This document shows positions 1-11,122 of a stretch of DNA of 64,000 bases, piece after piece; position 1 is the stretch's first letter, and each line of letters opens with the position of its first letter. Location of the stretch: contig NC_080425.1 in NCBI RefSeq assembly GCF_029873635.1, positions 40,737,390 through 40,801,389 of the forward strand, given 5' to 3'. Made by a program: the position numbers and the translations under genes. The stretch comes from Malania oleifera (Eukaryota; Streptophyta; Magnoliopsida; Santalales; Ximeniaceae). The notes beneath the pieces are model-generated. The model was given only the letters and a program-made list of their open reading frames with translations, was not told where the DNA came from and did not search any database.

Positions 1-11
1 GCGCCAAAATT

Positions 12-1480
12 TGATTACTCCCAAAGAATAACGCGGTAGTTGTAGCATAGATGTGGGGTGTCAAATCCATAGAAAGACAAAGTAAAAGAATAGCAGAAAG
101 AACAAATAAACTAAAGAAAAAATATTAAATGATTCATGGTGAACAAAGATTAATTTTAAATGTAATTAAAGTGAAGCAAAGTGACTAACGGAAAAAGTAC
201 CCAAATTTGACGAACAGTAAAGCGTCGGGAATCCCTTGCACAAATTCGATATTTTAATTATTCTTAATTCATTGAATAACTCAATTGGGAACTCAATTCC
301 CAAAATTCCCAATCGGAAGGTATAGATTTATAAACCAAAATTAAACCAAATGTAACCCTTTGAAAAATAATTCACCACTTTTAGAATACGTAAATTATTA
401 TCCCTATTGAGAAAATCCAACGACGACAATATACTCAAAAAGCGATATTTCAGCAAAGAAGTAAATCAGTGTAGATAAATAATTGATCCAAACATAATCA
501 AAGAACTAATCCTATCAATAGAAAAAGCATGACTGAATTCATAAACAGAATAAATTCTATGATTATTCGGAGAAGAAAACATCGACAATGAATTGAGAAT
601 AATAAAACAAAGGAGTTTAGTAATTGAAAATCAAATACATAAATTAAAAATAGATTGAAAATACCATCTAGTGTGCAAGTTCATTCTTACTTGAGAATTT
701 ACTAAGATGAAAGACAGATAAATTTTAAAGAAAACCTTCAAGCCTCCCCTCTCTCGTCTCCCCTTTCTTCACAAAAAGTTTAGCCTTTATATTTCCATCA
801 CAAAACCCTAAAAACGGAACAGTATTAAAAATAATAATAATAAAAATATAAATGCTGAAATATATCCTTTGGTTTTTGGGTTTGGATTGCGGTCCACTTT
901 TGACCTAGTAAATATTTGGATTAGTGAAATACTATCTTAGAACGAATTGTATCTCTTTTTGTAAGCTTTTCAATGCCACTTAAATCATGCCAATCGAATA
1001 TCAGATGAGAGAGTTATGATTAAAATACTAAAATATGTCCAGGCTATCTCCTAGCGAATTTCGGACTTGGATTGCGACCCATTTTTGACCTAGTTCGTAT
1101 TAGCCAAATATTATCTCACAATGAATTGCAACTCTTTTCTTAAGCTTTCCAACACCCCTTGAATCACACCAATCCGATATCATATTAGAGAGTTATACTT
1201 AAAATACGGAAATATGTCTGTGCTGTCTTCTATCGAATTTCAAACTTTGACTTTTTGCAATTTCCTTTTGTGATTTTTTTCTTGATCCAAATTGCTCTAA
1301 AAGCCCATGAGAGTGCTCCTTTGAATCTCTAAAATTAAACATAAAAATCAGCTTAAGAATATCCCAAAGTAAATAGAAACTCAATTCAAGAATACACATT
1401 AATTCCAATGATTTCTATTCACATTTTAGCATTTTAGTCCAATAATAGGGTATTTAAAGAGCACTTTCGTACACTTATCA
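12..1480 (-). mobile_element. LTR of a Tat/Athila-like Ty3/gypsy element
   Basis: Read on the minus strand the LTR starts at 1480 with TGATAAGTGTA and ends at 12 with a CA dinucleotide, so the plus strand shows TGAT at one end and ATCA at the other. The first six bases of the window (gcgcca) read TGGCGC on the minus strand, the start of the tRNA-Asp-type primer site used by Tat/Athila elements, so the next internal region probably lies left of the window. On the right the LTR abuts a purine-rich tract at 1481-1500 and a gag scrap. A TATAAAGG-like box on the minus strand (about 789-797) is a plausible promoter. The left end is inferred from a single copy. Confidence 0.55.
881..1250. repeat. 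Two ~185-bp direct repeats inside the LTR (also at ~2025-2395)
   Basis: Two diverged copies (about 881-1065 and 1066-1250) share the words attgcg.cccacttttgacctag, gagagttat..ttaaaata and gcgaatttc..actt. Because of the larger duplication the pair recurs at about 2025-2395, giving four related blocks. Confidence 0.7.
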
Positions 1481-1743
1481 TGTACCATTTCTCCCCATTC
1501 TTCTTTAAGCTAGGGCATCTCCCTTCACTATTTGCTCTTTTCTTCTTTCTTGTCTTTCCATGTTATCTTGATAGGAGTAATGTTTACTACCATTGAGCTT
1601 TTGGTTGAACTCCTTAAATATTTAATATCTGTCTTTACTTCCTTCTTTTCCTTCCTATGATTAGCCATAGGAGGATTTTGGTTACCATCACTGGAGATAC
1701 TTATCCCCACGTCATGTGCAAGTGTAGCTAATTCATCAAACGC
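1481..1743 (-). pseudogene. Duplicated gag C-terminal scrap and polypurine tract
   Basis: The minus strand encodes a short open stretch (1528-1710) nearly identical to the C-terminal part of the gag relic at 2613-3020: a GNQNPPMA motif, a Lys/Glu-rich linker and a VNITPIKIT motif. It runs into the purine tract just before the LTR start at 1480. It has no start of its own and exists because of the 1.15-kb tandem duplication. Confidence 0.7.
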
Positions 1744-2659
1744 AATGAATTAAGAATGATAAAACAAAGGAGTTTAGTAATTAAAAATCAAATACATAAA
1801 TTAAAAATAGATTGAAAATACCATCTAGTGTGTAAGTTCGTCTCTAACCTTACTTGAGAATTTAGTTCTCCATACTAAGATGATAGACAAATAAATTTTA
1901 GAGAAAACTTTCAAGCCTCCCCTCTCTCGTCTCCCCTATCTTCACAAAAATTTAAAAAAAATAAAATAAAAAAAATAAAAAATAAATAAAGACGCTGAAA
2001 TATATTTTTCTCACTTTTGGGCTTGTTTTGCGGTCCACTTTTGACCTAATAAACATCTGGATTAGTGAAACACTATCTCACAATGAATTGTAGCTCCTTT
2101 CGTAAGCTTTTCAACGCCACTTGAATCACGCTAATCGGATATATGAGGGAGTTATGATTAAAATATTGAAATATGTTTAGGCTATCTCCTAACGAATTTC
2201 ATACTTAAATTGCGACCCACTTTTGACCTAGTAAACGTCCGTATTAGCGAAATACTATCTCGTAATGAATTGTAGCTCTTTCCGTAATCTTTCCAACACC
2301 ACTTGAATGACGCCGATCCGATATCATATGAGAGAGTTATACTTAAAATATGGAAATATGTCCAATGTTGTCTCCTAGTGAATTTCGGACTTGGACTTTT
2401 TGCAATTTCCTTTTGTGATTTTTTTTTTCTTGATCCAAATTGCTCTCAAAGCCCATGAGAGTCCTCCTTTGAATTTTACTAGGCTTTGACTTGCTCTTTT
2501 ATAAACTTTGAAATTAAACATAAAAATCAACTTAAAAGCATCCCAAAGTAAATAGAAACTCAATTCAAGAATACACATTAATTCCAATGATTTATATTCA
2601 CATTTTAGCATTTTAGTCCAATAATAGGGTATTTAGAGAGTACTTTTGTACACTTATCA

Positions 2660-4133
2660 GGTACCATTTCTCCCCATGCTTCTTTAAGCAAGGGCATCTC
2701 CCTTCACTATTTGCCCTTTTCTTCTTTCTTGTCTTTCCTGTTATCTTGATAGGAGTAATGTTTACTAACATTGAGCCTTTGGTCGAACTCCTTAAATATT
2801 TAATATCTATCTTTACTTCCTTCTTTTCCTTCCTATGATCAGCCATAGGAGGATTTTGGTTACCATTGCTGGAGATACTTATCCCCACGTCTTGTGCAAG
2901 TGTAGCTAATTCATCAAACGCACGTGGTTTAATTCCTTGAGAATAATATATAACAATCCCCAGTGCATTCCTTGAATGCACATCTCTATAATGAAAATTT
3001 CTAAAAGTCGCTCTTGACAATCAAGATTTTAGACATTCCATCTACTGATGTAATCCACGATAGCTTCATCCTTCCATTGATTAGTGTTTGTTAGCTCCAT
3101 CAAGCTAACATCGTGACATGTGTTGCAAAAGCAATTTAAGAATTCTTTCTCAAGTTGATCCTAACTATCAATGGATTCAAATTCTAAGTCTATATACTAG
3201 TCAAATGCATTGCCTCGAAAAGATTGTACAAATTATTTGACAAGAACATAGCCACAAGTTCCTACATTCTCGCAAGTTTCAACAAAGTGAGCAACATGTT
3301 GTTTAGGGTTGCCCTTTCCATCAAAATGATTAAATTTTGGAGGTTGATATCCTTTTAGCATTGTCATGTTATCGATACATTTTACATAAGGCTTTGAATA
3401 CATAAGGGAACTTTGAGATGGACCACCATATTGTGCTCGAATTGTGTTTGTTATCATGTCTTGTAGTTGTTGGACAGATAATGAGTCAACCGAAGTGGAA
3501 GAAGTCTCTTAAGAAGCCTCAAAGACCTCCTTCTCCTTGCCTTTGATTTTGCTAACAACATTATTGGGAATGAAACTATGAGGAAATTTTGGCTATTGGC
3601 TTGCTTTACCATTTTCTGCCTCCGACTTGTTCATGAGCGAGGCAATTTGAAGATCTCTATCTTTAACAATTTTGGCAAGGAGTGAGATCTTTTCTCCATT
3701 TTTGCAATCTTTTCTTCTATGGTAGTCATAACTATCACCATGATGGACATGATGTTAGCAAATAAGGGAATGCTTAATTATGTGGGATAGATTTCTTCCA
3801 CAAAGCTTTTGAAAAATGATATAGACTATATGCTATCAGAGGAATATTCTTTCAACATATAGATTGGCGTTCTACTGCTCCTGCATTATTTGAAAATCGA
3901 AGAAACTTTCAAGTTTGACATATTTTAATGAAAAAATCAAGTGTTATTGTATGTCTTGGCTCAATCTCCTTGACTTGTTGAGAACCTTGCAGACCAAGAG
4001 TCCTTACTTTGCTAGAAGTGAGCAAACCTATAAAAGTTGAGTTGTCAGAGGTGTTGATATCATCATCTATAGATCCGAAAGCTATGAAGATAGTAGCAAC
4101 ATTCTTGCTAATCTGATTCTTTACTGGAGCCAT
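2660..4133 (-). pseudogene. Decayed gag of a Tat/Athila-like Ty3/gypsy element
   Basis: Gag normally forms the retrotransposon particle and packages its RNA. From 4133 down, the minus strand gives a possible N-terminus (MAPVKNQISK), then after a decayed stretch a clear gag block at 3457-3233 (IRAQYGGPSQ, GYQPPKFNHFDGKGNPKQH, ETCENVGTCG), then matrix-like sequence with stops. The last open block at 3020-2613 holds QGIKPRAFDELA, NGNQNPPMADH and VNITPIKIT motifs. This order matches the gag proteins often annotated as Ty3-gypsy retrotransposon protein in dicots. At least three in-frame stops and frame changes make it non-coding. No zinc finger, protease, RT or integrase follows: gag runs straight into the purine tract and LTR at 2659, so pol was lost. 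Confidence 0.8.
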
Positions 4134-4139
4134 TGGATT

Positions 4140-4791
4140 TGAGGAAGTGGAATTGAAAATTCATAATGATGAAGAAGGTGATGAGAGGCAAAGTTATCCC
4201 ATAGGTGCGCCTTTAAATTTGTAACGACAAAATTCATGCCAAGAAAGGAAAATTCTATTCAAATATTTGATTTTGAAATTATGGGCAAATTCTCTATAAA
4301 TTTTTACATTTAAGAATAAAAAATTCCTCCGATTCAATCTCCTTGAAAATGGATGCGTTTCCAAAATAGACGGCGAAGATCTTTTAGATGACAAATTTAA
4401 CTATGTCAGAAGATGGATTCATATTTAATCTTTGTAGGTGCAAGTTTCATCATGAATTATGAATGTTTGAGCTACGAGAATATTTCCAAAATTTATTGAT
4501 ATTTCTCAACTATAAAAATTACAGAAAAGCAAAGACTAGATTCATTATGCCTTCTTTCTCAATTCTTTTTCTTGTTTTTTTTTTTTTAGTTCTCCAAATA
4601 AATGTCACAAAAGGTATTTATAGGCTAAAACTAAAACTGGACAAGTCTATTCAAATAATTAGAATTAAAGTTATTTAATTTTGACAAATCAAATTAACTG
4701 TAGACATTTATATATATTTTTAATATCCACAAACAATTAAAATAATTTACCATAATCAAATTTATTTTGACTAATTAAATTAAATATAGAC

Positions 4792-4832
<41 letters not shown>

Positions 4833-5784
4833 ACATCTACACCCATTAGGTCAAAGTGTAACACGCTTGATTAAGGTTTAATTTACTAATAAAATAATAA
4901 TTATTATCATCATTAGTAGTACTATCATCATTACAATTATTTTTGAAAAATTGCTGAAATGGAACCCATTGAGCCTAAATGTGACATTTTTGTGGTATTG
5001 GGGCATACATATCAAAACCTTAACGAAACAAGCCTAAAGAATTTTGCTTTTTCATGTTTGATTATAAGAGAATTAAAAAAAATAAATAAATAAGATATAC
5101 AACAATTGACAAAAATTTTGATTTTAAATGTCATTGTCTATTTAAAAAGAAAAAAGAAAATTGATTTAAATAGCATTTGTCATAGTAAAAATGAAAAATT
5201 AATTTTTCTTCTCATTTTCTTTTTCCTTTCTCAAACAAAACTCTTTGTCCAAATGAAAACCGTGGGGTGCTCCAATCTTTTGAAGTAGCTTCTTTCCATG
5301 TCTCTTCATTTCCCCTTGGTTTAAGAAACAAAACCATCATTTTCACCCATTTCAACCCATGTGATGAATCACACCCAACGTGAATCAAATGAGAGAAGCA
5401 TCAGTTCTCTCCTACTCTCCACTTCTTCCCGATCAAATGCAGTGTTACGTGCGCAGAGGACCGACCTAGTAAAGAGCAGTAATGGAAGATATAGCCCATG
5501 CCAAGGCAAAATATGTACCTTCCCAGGACCACATCTTTTGGTTCATCTTGTTCACAAATCACCCGATGGTAAAGTCCAGCCGCAGTTTAAATTGATCTTG
5601 CCTAATCTCACACTTCCAACATAAAAGAACCAAAAATACTTTTGAGGAACATTATAAAATGACGATGGTTAATATCTTCTATGTATTTGCAAGTATTTCT
5701 ATCCTTTCAAAAATTAAATAAATAAAAATAAACATGCAGTGGAAAAGCCTAGCTGATAAATCCAAAACAACAGCACTCTATTAC
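4140..5784. other. AT-rich sequence without a supported gene
   Basis: Long A/T runs and short open frames of low complexity. A (TA)n tract lies at 4795-4829. From about 5340 to 5640 base composition becomes more balanced and both strands are open for 50-90 codons, but I see no recognisable domain or splice structure. Confidence 0.6.
4795..4829. repeat. (TA)n microsatellite
   Basis: Uninterrupted TA dinucleotides, about 17 units. Confidence 0.95.
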
Positions 5785-6020
5785 CTAAATTACATCTAAC
5801 AAAATATCTGCAATAGCAATACCACCAAGAACTGCGGCAGTGAGAATGCATACATTGCTTCTTCTATCTGCACTTTGCCTGTAGAGAAAAGAAGTTTAAA
5901 ACCAAGAAATCAGTTCAACCAAACAGATCAGTTCTCGCTTCCTCCCCCTCTGCCAATGAACCCACCATTTAATTTTGTGGGCTTCAAGCCTGCACCATCC
6001 GGCGCATACCCCCTGAACTG
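5785..6020 (-). other. Candidate terminal exon(s) of an unidentified minus-strand gene
   Basis: Two exon-like stretches lie on the minus strand. After an acceptor-like TTTTTAG/CAG at about 6018-6023 a frame runs from 6017 to a TGA at 5928, giving 29 residues that start FRGYAPDGAG and end GRGGGSEN. After a polypyrimidine tract and CTACAG (acceptor at 5879) a second frame runs from 5877 to a TAG at 5785-5787, giving 30 residues with a hydrophobic core (TAAVLGGIAIADILL) like a C-terminal membrane anchor. The gap between them is too short for a plant intron, so they would be alternative last exons, or one is 3' UTR. No upstream exons were recognised. I do not recognise the protein. Confidence 0.25.
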
Positions 6021-6051
6021 CTAAAAATGATAGCTATACACGCGTGCGCAT

Positions 6052-6052
6052 G

Positions 6053-6086
<34 letters not shown>

Positions 6087-6087
6087 C
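6052..6087. repeat. (CA)n(TA)n compound microsatellite
   Basis: CA repeats followed directly by TA repeats; diverged TATG-type repeats follow to about 6140. Confidence 0.95.
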
Positions 6088-7392
6088 ACGTTTATCTATA
6101 TTTTATGCATGTATGTATTTATGTATGCATGTATGTATCAAATAAGCCTGCTATTCACACCCTTACAAGAGATGGAAAGAACACTTCTCCAATCCTACAT
6201 AATTTCTTGCAGTAGCAAGTAACATAATTAAACCCAATATCAAGAAATGAAGGCGCAATTTTCATGTCCTGGAATGACCTAATCCCTAAGGGCAAAAACT
6301 ACTGATAACATGTCAAGCAGGAAAGCCTAGACTGCCAGGGAAGCAAGAAATTCACTCGAGCATTTAGAAAAGCTAATTCGACAAACATTGCACTAACATT
6401 TTCGAATGACAGAGTTAGTTCAATAATTAAGCAATCAAATATTCTGAGAAAATTTGCATTTGTAAAGCAAAAAAAGAAACAAGAAAAATGAGTTCAATAT
6501 CCTGAGGTACATTTCAAATGAAGTTCATTCGCCACCAAAAAATCAAGGTTGCTCGCACTTCTTCAATCACATCCTAGAAACACTAAAATTTCAGTTAAAT
6601 TAACTCGTAATCCATAAATCTTCACACATGTACCAATAGTTTGCTACTTTGCTCCCCCTTGTAACAAAACTAGAACGCTCCATGATCCAATGCTACAATT
6701 TTGCTATTGTTGTTGTTGTTGTTTTTTGATCCGGTCTCTTTCTTCTTCCCTCTATTGGCGAGGTGTAGGAAAAAGAAAACGCGGTGTGAAACATCCCTTT
6801 GTAAAGGAATTTCGATTATAAACTCCCTTCTTTGCTCCAAACCTAGGGTAATTGCAAGTTTACCTAGAAAAATAATTTTGATACCTACATAATGGCACAA
6901 TAAAGAGAGAGAGAGAGAGAGAGGTCAAGCACCCAAAACAACCAAATTGCTATGGTTGGACAACACAGCTGCCATGGTGAGCTAATCATCAACTACAAAC
7001 ATGGGTCGGGCTGAAAGAGATGTCACTTAAGCCTTTTTGTTTAAATGTATACCCATTAAAACAAGCTATATAAACTCCAACTCAAAACGTAAAAGATATT
7101 GACTGCTATGGGCATAAGGATTGGTCAAAGCTATACAAAAATTATTGACTCCCCCTCGCCATAAAGTGTAGAGGAGACTCACAAAAGAAATGCTCCTGCG
7201 GCTCTGTGAGCTGACCAAAAAATATTGCTAATTTCATGCAAAGCTATAAAATAAAATTCTGAATAAAAGAACTATCGACTATTCAGTTTATACTTGATAG
7301 TTCATAGGCCAGGCGGCAAGAAGAAAGAAATGTGCAAAAGATGTATACGCCGATAGATCAAAATGCTCACAAGAAAAAGGCGGTACAGAGAG
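6088..7392. other. Intergenic / 3' flank of the ASHR2-like gene
   Basis: No supported gene. It contains GTT repeats at about 6705-6725 and a (GA)n tract at 6904-6923. The part nearest 7392 should hold the 3' UTR of the minus-strand SET gene. A minus-strand ATG in a good context (CACCATGGCAGCT, about 6979) opens only 16 codons. Confidence 0.5.
6904..6923. repeat. (GA)n microsatellite
   Basis: Ten GA units. Confidence 0.9.
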
Positions 7393-8610
7393 TCAATCAT
7401 CCATCGAATTGGCGTCTCCTTCATCCTCGTCCTTCTTCAAGCTGCCGCAAACATTACACTCCACAACATTCGATGGTGTACCATCATTGGAAGGAGGCAA
7501 TGGAGCCAATGTACCCCAACAATTATCTCTATTGCACATGTATCTCAGAAAGAAGTAGGCATGAGGGAAGTCACTTTCTGCTTCCAATGCATTCTCTACA
7601 TCATCCACCCCCATACCCATTCGGTCATCACTGTCTTCATCCATCTCATCACCCTCCTCCTCCTCCTCCTCCTCATCTGACCAATTCGCTTCAACCTTGC
7701 ACCGATCGCATTCGCAGGTAAAGCCATAATCTTCCAGGAGCCTCCTCTGCCTGTGTGAATACTTCTCGTTCACAGGAAAGTAGCTCAAACAAATTTCCCT
7801 TCCTCGGGGAACATCGTGAATCATTCTCACGATAATGTCCGTATTTCCATCGGGATCGGTGTCCACATAATCGAATCTGCAAGCGTTGGGAAGGCAATCG
7901 TGGTTAAAGAAAGACGCATTGGGATACATACCATAAGCCCTGACGGATCTCTCCCCTCCCGGTGAGAAAGGCTCCATCAAACCGAAGGCATTGAGCTTGT
8001 CCTTAGCAAGCAGAGCCGCTGTGAGTTCCACGGATACGCTTTGAGGAGGAGGAGAGAGGGAAGAGATGAGGGAATGAAGGAACACGGCGGCGTCGTTGCC
8101 GTCTCCAGCGCCTTGAAGAGAGAGCAAAATCTGGAAGTCGGATGGAGAAACGGCAGCGAGGTTGTAGGCGGCGACGAGGAAGCGGGCCTGGACTTGGCGA
8201 TCTTGGTCGAGCGCGACCAGCGAAGGGCAGTTTCTCAGGCGAATTAGGGTTCGGCAGACCCAAGGGGTATGGGTCGAAGACAGAGCCGCCGATCGGCAGC
8301 TAGGACTACAGAAAGAGGTATGGGAGCATGAGGGGCAGGAAATGATGGAGGCGCCGGCGGCGATGTGGAGCTTTCTGAAGCAGTGGGAACAGTAGTTGCG
8401 ATCGGCGGCGATGGAGGAGGAGCTAGCACCATCGCATTCGAAGGGGAAAGCAGAGTAGAGGAGGATGGGAGAGTCTCTGAAGACGATTTGACCGGCTTTT
8501 AGCGGCTGCGAGGATACGAGAGCCCTTCCTCTCCCATGGATCTCCGCCACTGTGACAGACGGAGCTGTTGCTCCTGTGGCAGCAGCAAATTGACATTCCA
8601 CCGCTGCCAT
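7393..8610 (-). CDS. ASHR2: SET/MYND-domain protein, ASHR2-like (SMYD class lysine methyltransferase)
   Basis: A complete 405-residue single-exon frame, close to the roughly 400 residues usual for plant ASHR2. The SET domain is split by a MYND zinc finger as in animal SMYD proteins. An N-terminal SET strand (HGRGRALVSSQPLKAG, 25-40) is followed by MYND ligands C74, C77, C92, C95, C101, C105, H114 and C119. The SET core has NASFFNHDCLPNACR at 231-245, which forms the cofactor pocket, and LSYFPV at 285-290. Post-SET cysteines are C299, C301 and C304. A second Cys set (C359, C364, C385, C388) lies near the C-terminus. Residues 311-329 are an acidic run encoded by a GAG/GAT-rich tract that looks like a slipped microsatellite. 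Family knowledge suggests S-adenosylmethionine-dependent lysine methylation; the substrate is unknown. All key motifs are intact, unlike every other long frame here. The first ATG gives the usual N-terminus. Confidence 0.88.
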   Translation of the reverse strand: MAAVECQFAAATGATAPSVTVAEIHGRGRALVSSQPLKAGQIVFRDSPILLYSAFPFECDGASSSSIAADRNYCSHCFRKLHIAAGASIISCPSCSHTSFCSPSCRSAALSSTHTPWVCRTLIRLRNCPSLVALDQDRQVQARFLVAAYNLAAVSPSDFQILLSLQGAGDGNDAAVFLHSLISSLSPPPQSVSVELTAALLAKDKLNAFGLMEPFSPGGERSVRAYGMYPNASFFNHDCLPNACRFDYVDTDPDGNTDIIVRMIHDVPRGREICLSYFPVNEKYSHRQRRLLEDYGFTCECDRCKVEANWSDEEEEEEEGDEMDEDSDDRMGMGVDDVENALEAESDFPHAYFFLRYMCNRDNCWGTLAPLPPSNDGTPSNVVECNVCGSLKKDEDEGDANSMDD

Positions 8611-8883
8611 AGACGACGTTTGTTCTTCTTCTTCGCCAACGGAGCTAAGAAGCGGCGGATATGCTCTGTTTCAAACAACAAGATCAGCTGGCAGCCGAGG
8701 GAGGCTCCCCGTCCCAAACCTCACACTGTTTCAACTTTCAAGTTCCAAGTTAACCTATCGGGATTTTGTACGAGATGAAAATAAAATAAGTTTTCATAGC
8801 ATCTTTTAATATTATATATTATTAAAGATAATTTTATATATAATTAGAAATTAAATAATAATAATAATAATAATGGGTGACCC

Positions 8884-8920
<37 letters not shown>

Positions 8921-8929
8921 TAAACTATT
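8611..8929 (-). promoter_or_regulatory. Upstream region of the ASHR2-like gene
   Basis: About 170 bases of balanced composition (8611-8780) are probably 5' UTR and core promoter. Strongly AT-rich sequence follows, with an (ATA)n run and a (TA)n tract at about 8890-8918. A gypsy LTR begins a little further upstream. No convincing single TATA box was assigned. Confidence 0.4.
8890..8918. repeat. (TA)n microsatellite
   Basis: About 14 TA units; a second TA tract of similar size is at about 9104-9132. Confidence 0.9.
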
Positions 8930-9101
8930 TTATAAAGGAAGGAAGTTATGGAAATTTAATTATATTTTATATACATAATTGTGATAAAATGAGATTTTTA
9001 TATGAAAATGATGAAAAGTCACATATAGAATAATTTTACTAGGAAATAATGAAATGTGGTATTGATATGTTTTACTAAAAAATGTTGAAATACGAGAAAT
9101 A

Positions 9102-9136
<35 letters not shown>

Positions 9137-10344
9137 GAGGAGAAAGAAATAGAAAAATTACTGATATGATGAGATGAATGTAGATACTGAAATGTGAATA
9201 TTGAATTGAGAATATTGAAATATGAATATGGAAATGTGGAAATGAGTACACTAATGGATTGTTGTTAATAGAGAGCACGATACTGTTGCTAGTGAAGTGA
9301 TAGTGCAACCACACAGTCTCGTGAAGAGTGTGGCGAGACAGTCAAATGGGCCTGTGCAGGGTTATGATGCCCTCCTGGGGTCCAAACCAGGATTGGGCAG
9401 GCAACACGTTCCCCCTTGATCTAATCAGGTAGGCCAATTGTGATTAAATTCAACCTTCGAACCGCACAACCTAGTCGTGGGGGGAAGTATGACGATGAGA
9501 TGGGAATATCTTCAAGGCAGCCATTAGTTACAGACACGTAGTGGATTCTATACTAGCGAAAACTCATGAGATGGATTGTGATTACTCATTACAAACATGA
9601 TAATGAACAATCATGGGTTATAGACACGTTGTGAAATATATTGGAGGATACCCATGGGGTGGAATGTGAAAATGAAAATGAGAAAAAAAAGCTTACGAAA
9701 GTCATTGAAATATGCATATAAGAAATAAAAGCTTATAAAAGAAAATGTGAATATGGTTTTGAGAAATAAGAAAGTACATATATGATTATGAAAATGATAA
9801 GAGAGCTTTTGAAAAATATGTTTTACATACATATATGATAATGAGTACATATCTATATATTTTCTCCCAACTGTTATATGTATTAAAATGGAGTGTGATA
9901 TGATATAATTGAATTCATACTGCCACACACTGTAAATAATTATTCCATCTTACTGAGAGGTGTCTCACTCAAGTATTTTAATATTTCAGGAAACCGTAAC
10001 AGACCAAGAGATAGAGTTCCGAGATAGAGGGGAGCTAGTACCCTAAAAGAGAGGGTAAACATTTTGTGTTGGGGAATGTGTTTGGGTAATCCCCTTGTGT
10101 ATGTTATGGACTTTTGGGGATGTATATAGATGTATATAACTTTGCTTATGTGTATTCTGGATGGTATGTAAATATGGATGTCCGTTGTTAGGTATGTTCT
10201 TATATAATGGATTGATTATCCGGTATCCCACTTTGAGTCGGGTCTTGATGATATATGATATCAGGGTTTTAATATGACAAATTATGATAATTATTATTTT
10301 TTATTTAATTTTAAAAAAAATGGTGGAAAAATCGGGTCGTGACA
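8930..10344 (+). mobile_element. Solo or truncated LTR of a Tekay-like Ty3/gypsy element
   Basis: The right end is clear (CGGGTCGTGACA at 10344). The body is homologous to the LTRs of G1 and G2: the blocks around ACCACAC.GTCTCGTG (9308), CCGCACAACC (9462) and TGAGAGGTGTCTCA (9954-9967) occur in the same order. The left end is uncertain; the purine tract and ttatgg at about 8936-8945 may mark the boundary between a lost internal region and the LTR. No primer site follows 10344, so it is a solo LTR or the 3' LTR of an eroded copy. No target duplication was found. It lies in inverted (divergent) orientation to ASHR2. Confidence 0.7.
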
Positions 10345-10969
10345 ACGTCCACATTCTCCTTTAAATTTTTTAAATAAAATTTCTGGCGCAGGAATGCGAA
10401 GAAGACAACGAGACCACATATCAGCATTGTGATTACAAAAATAAATGAGGGGCAATTGTTCCATTTAGAGGGAACTCTGGCTTTCCGGCGACTGCATTAA
10501 TGGATGGGCACAAATGGGAGGTTCCAAACCTTTCTTTGATGACTCTGGGGATTAAAACTCCAATTTCTGAAGTGGGTTCTTGCAATTTGAGTTCGAATAG
10601 CTCTATCAGAAGCGATTTGAGTGGTTCGTCATCGGTAACAGAGCAGATGAAAACACAGCAGCAACATACATAAAATGGGCTGATTTGTTAAGAAACAGAG
10701 AGGGTGAAAATGGGTCCCTTTTTTTTCCTATTGGAAAATCTCGCTGCCATGGTTACAGATGGTTGGCATGAAGTGGCCATGGCCATACACTGTGACGGAC
10801 AGCACGCGAGCACCTCCTCTCCACCACAGTAGAGTTCCTTATTTTTCTCCTGACATGAAAAGACTAGAGCAGTCATCTTCATGTGGAAGTCATAGAGCCT
10901 TTGATTTTGAATATGAACAAACCAAGACAATCTCAAGGTTAGGTTTAGTTTTTATCTTTGTTGCCCTTT

Positions 10970-11045
<76 letters not shown>

Positions 11046-11122
11046 GTTTCAAGTTTTTGTTGTCCATCAGATAAAACCCACGAACATAAATTAAATTTAT
11101 TCACAACCTTCTGGTTCTAGAG
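10345..11122. other. Spacer with a long (CT)n tract
   Basis: More balanced composition than its surroundings. A short plus frame beginning at an ATG near 10500 (about 57 codons, Ser-rich) shows no recognised domain. The (CT)n tract occupies 10972-11044. Confidence 0.5.
10972..11044. repeat. (CT)n microsatellite
   Basis: About 36 uninterrupted CT units. Confidence 0.97.

Larger units (their letters stand above)
592..2921. repeat. 1.15-kb tandem duplication (592-1743 and 1744-2921)
   Basis: The segment from 592 to 1743 is repeated directly at 1744-2921 with many substitutions and small indels. Both copies open with a tract containing caaaggagtttagtaatt and close with the gag-derived text around gtgtagctaattcatcaaac. 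Each copy holds part of the LTR, the polypurine tract and the C-terminal scrap of gag. It is therefore a post-insertion tandem duplication inside one element rather than two insertions. The second copy continues into further gag sequence and the first does not. Confidence 0.85.

Noticed and set aside
5361..5624. 87-codon plus frame
   Set aside because: No domain, both strands open, no splice or start context; kept only as a remark on composition.
6960..7000. Minus-strand ATG in a strong context as a gene start
   Set aside because: Only 16 codons to a stop and no donor site that I can support.
7332..8778. Plus-strand and off-frame open frames of 60-130 codons
   Set aside because: All overlap the ASHR2-like gene in other frames; low-complexity Pro/Ser/Arg text, no conservation signal.
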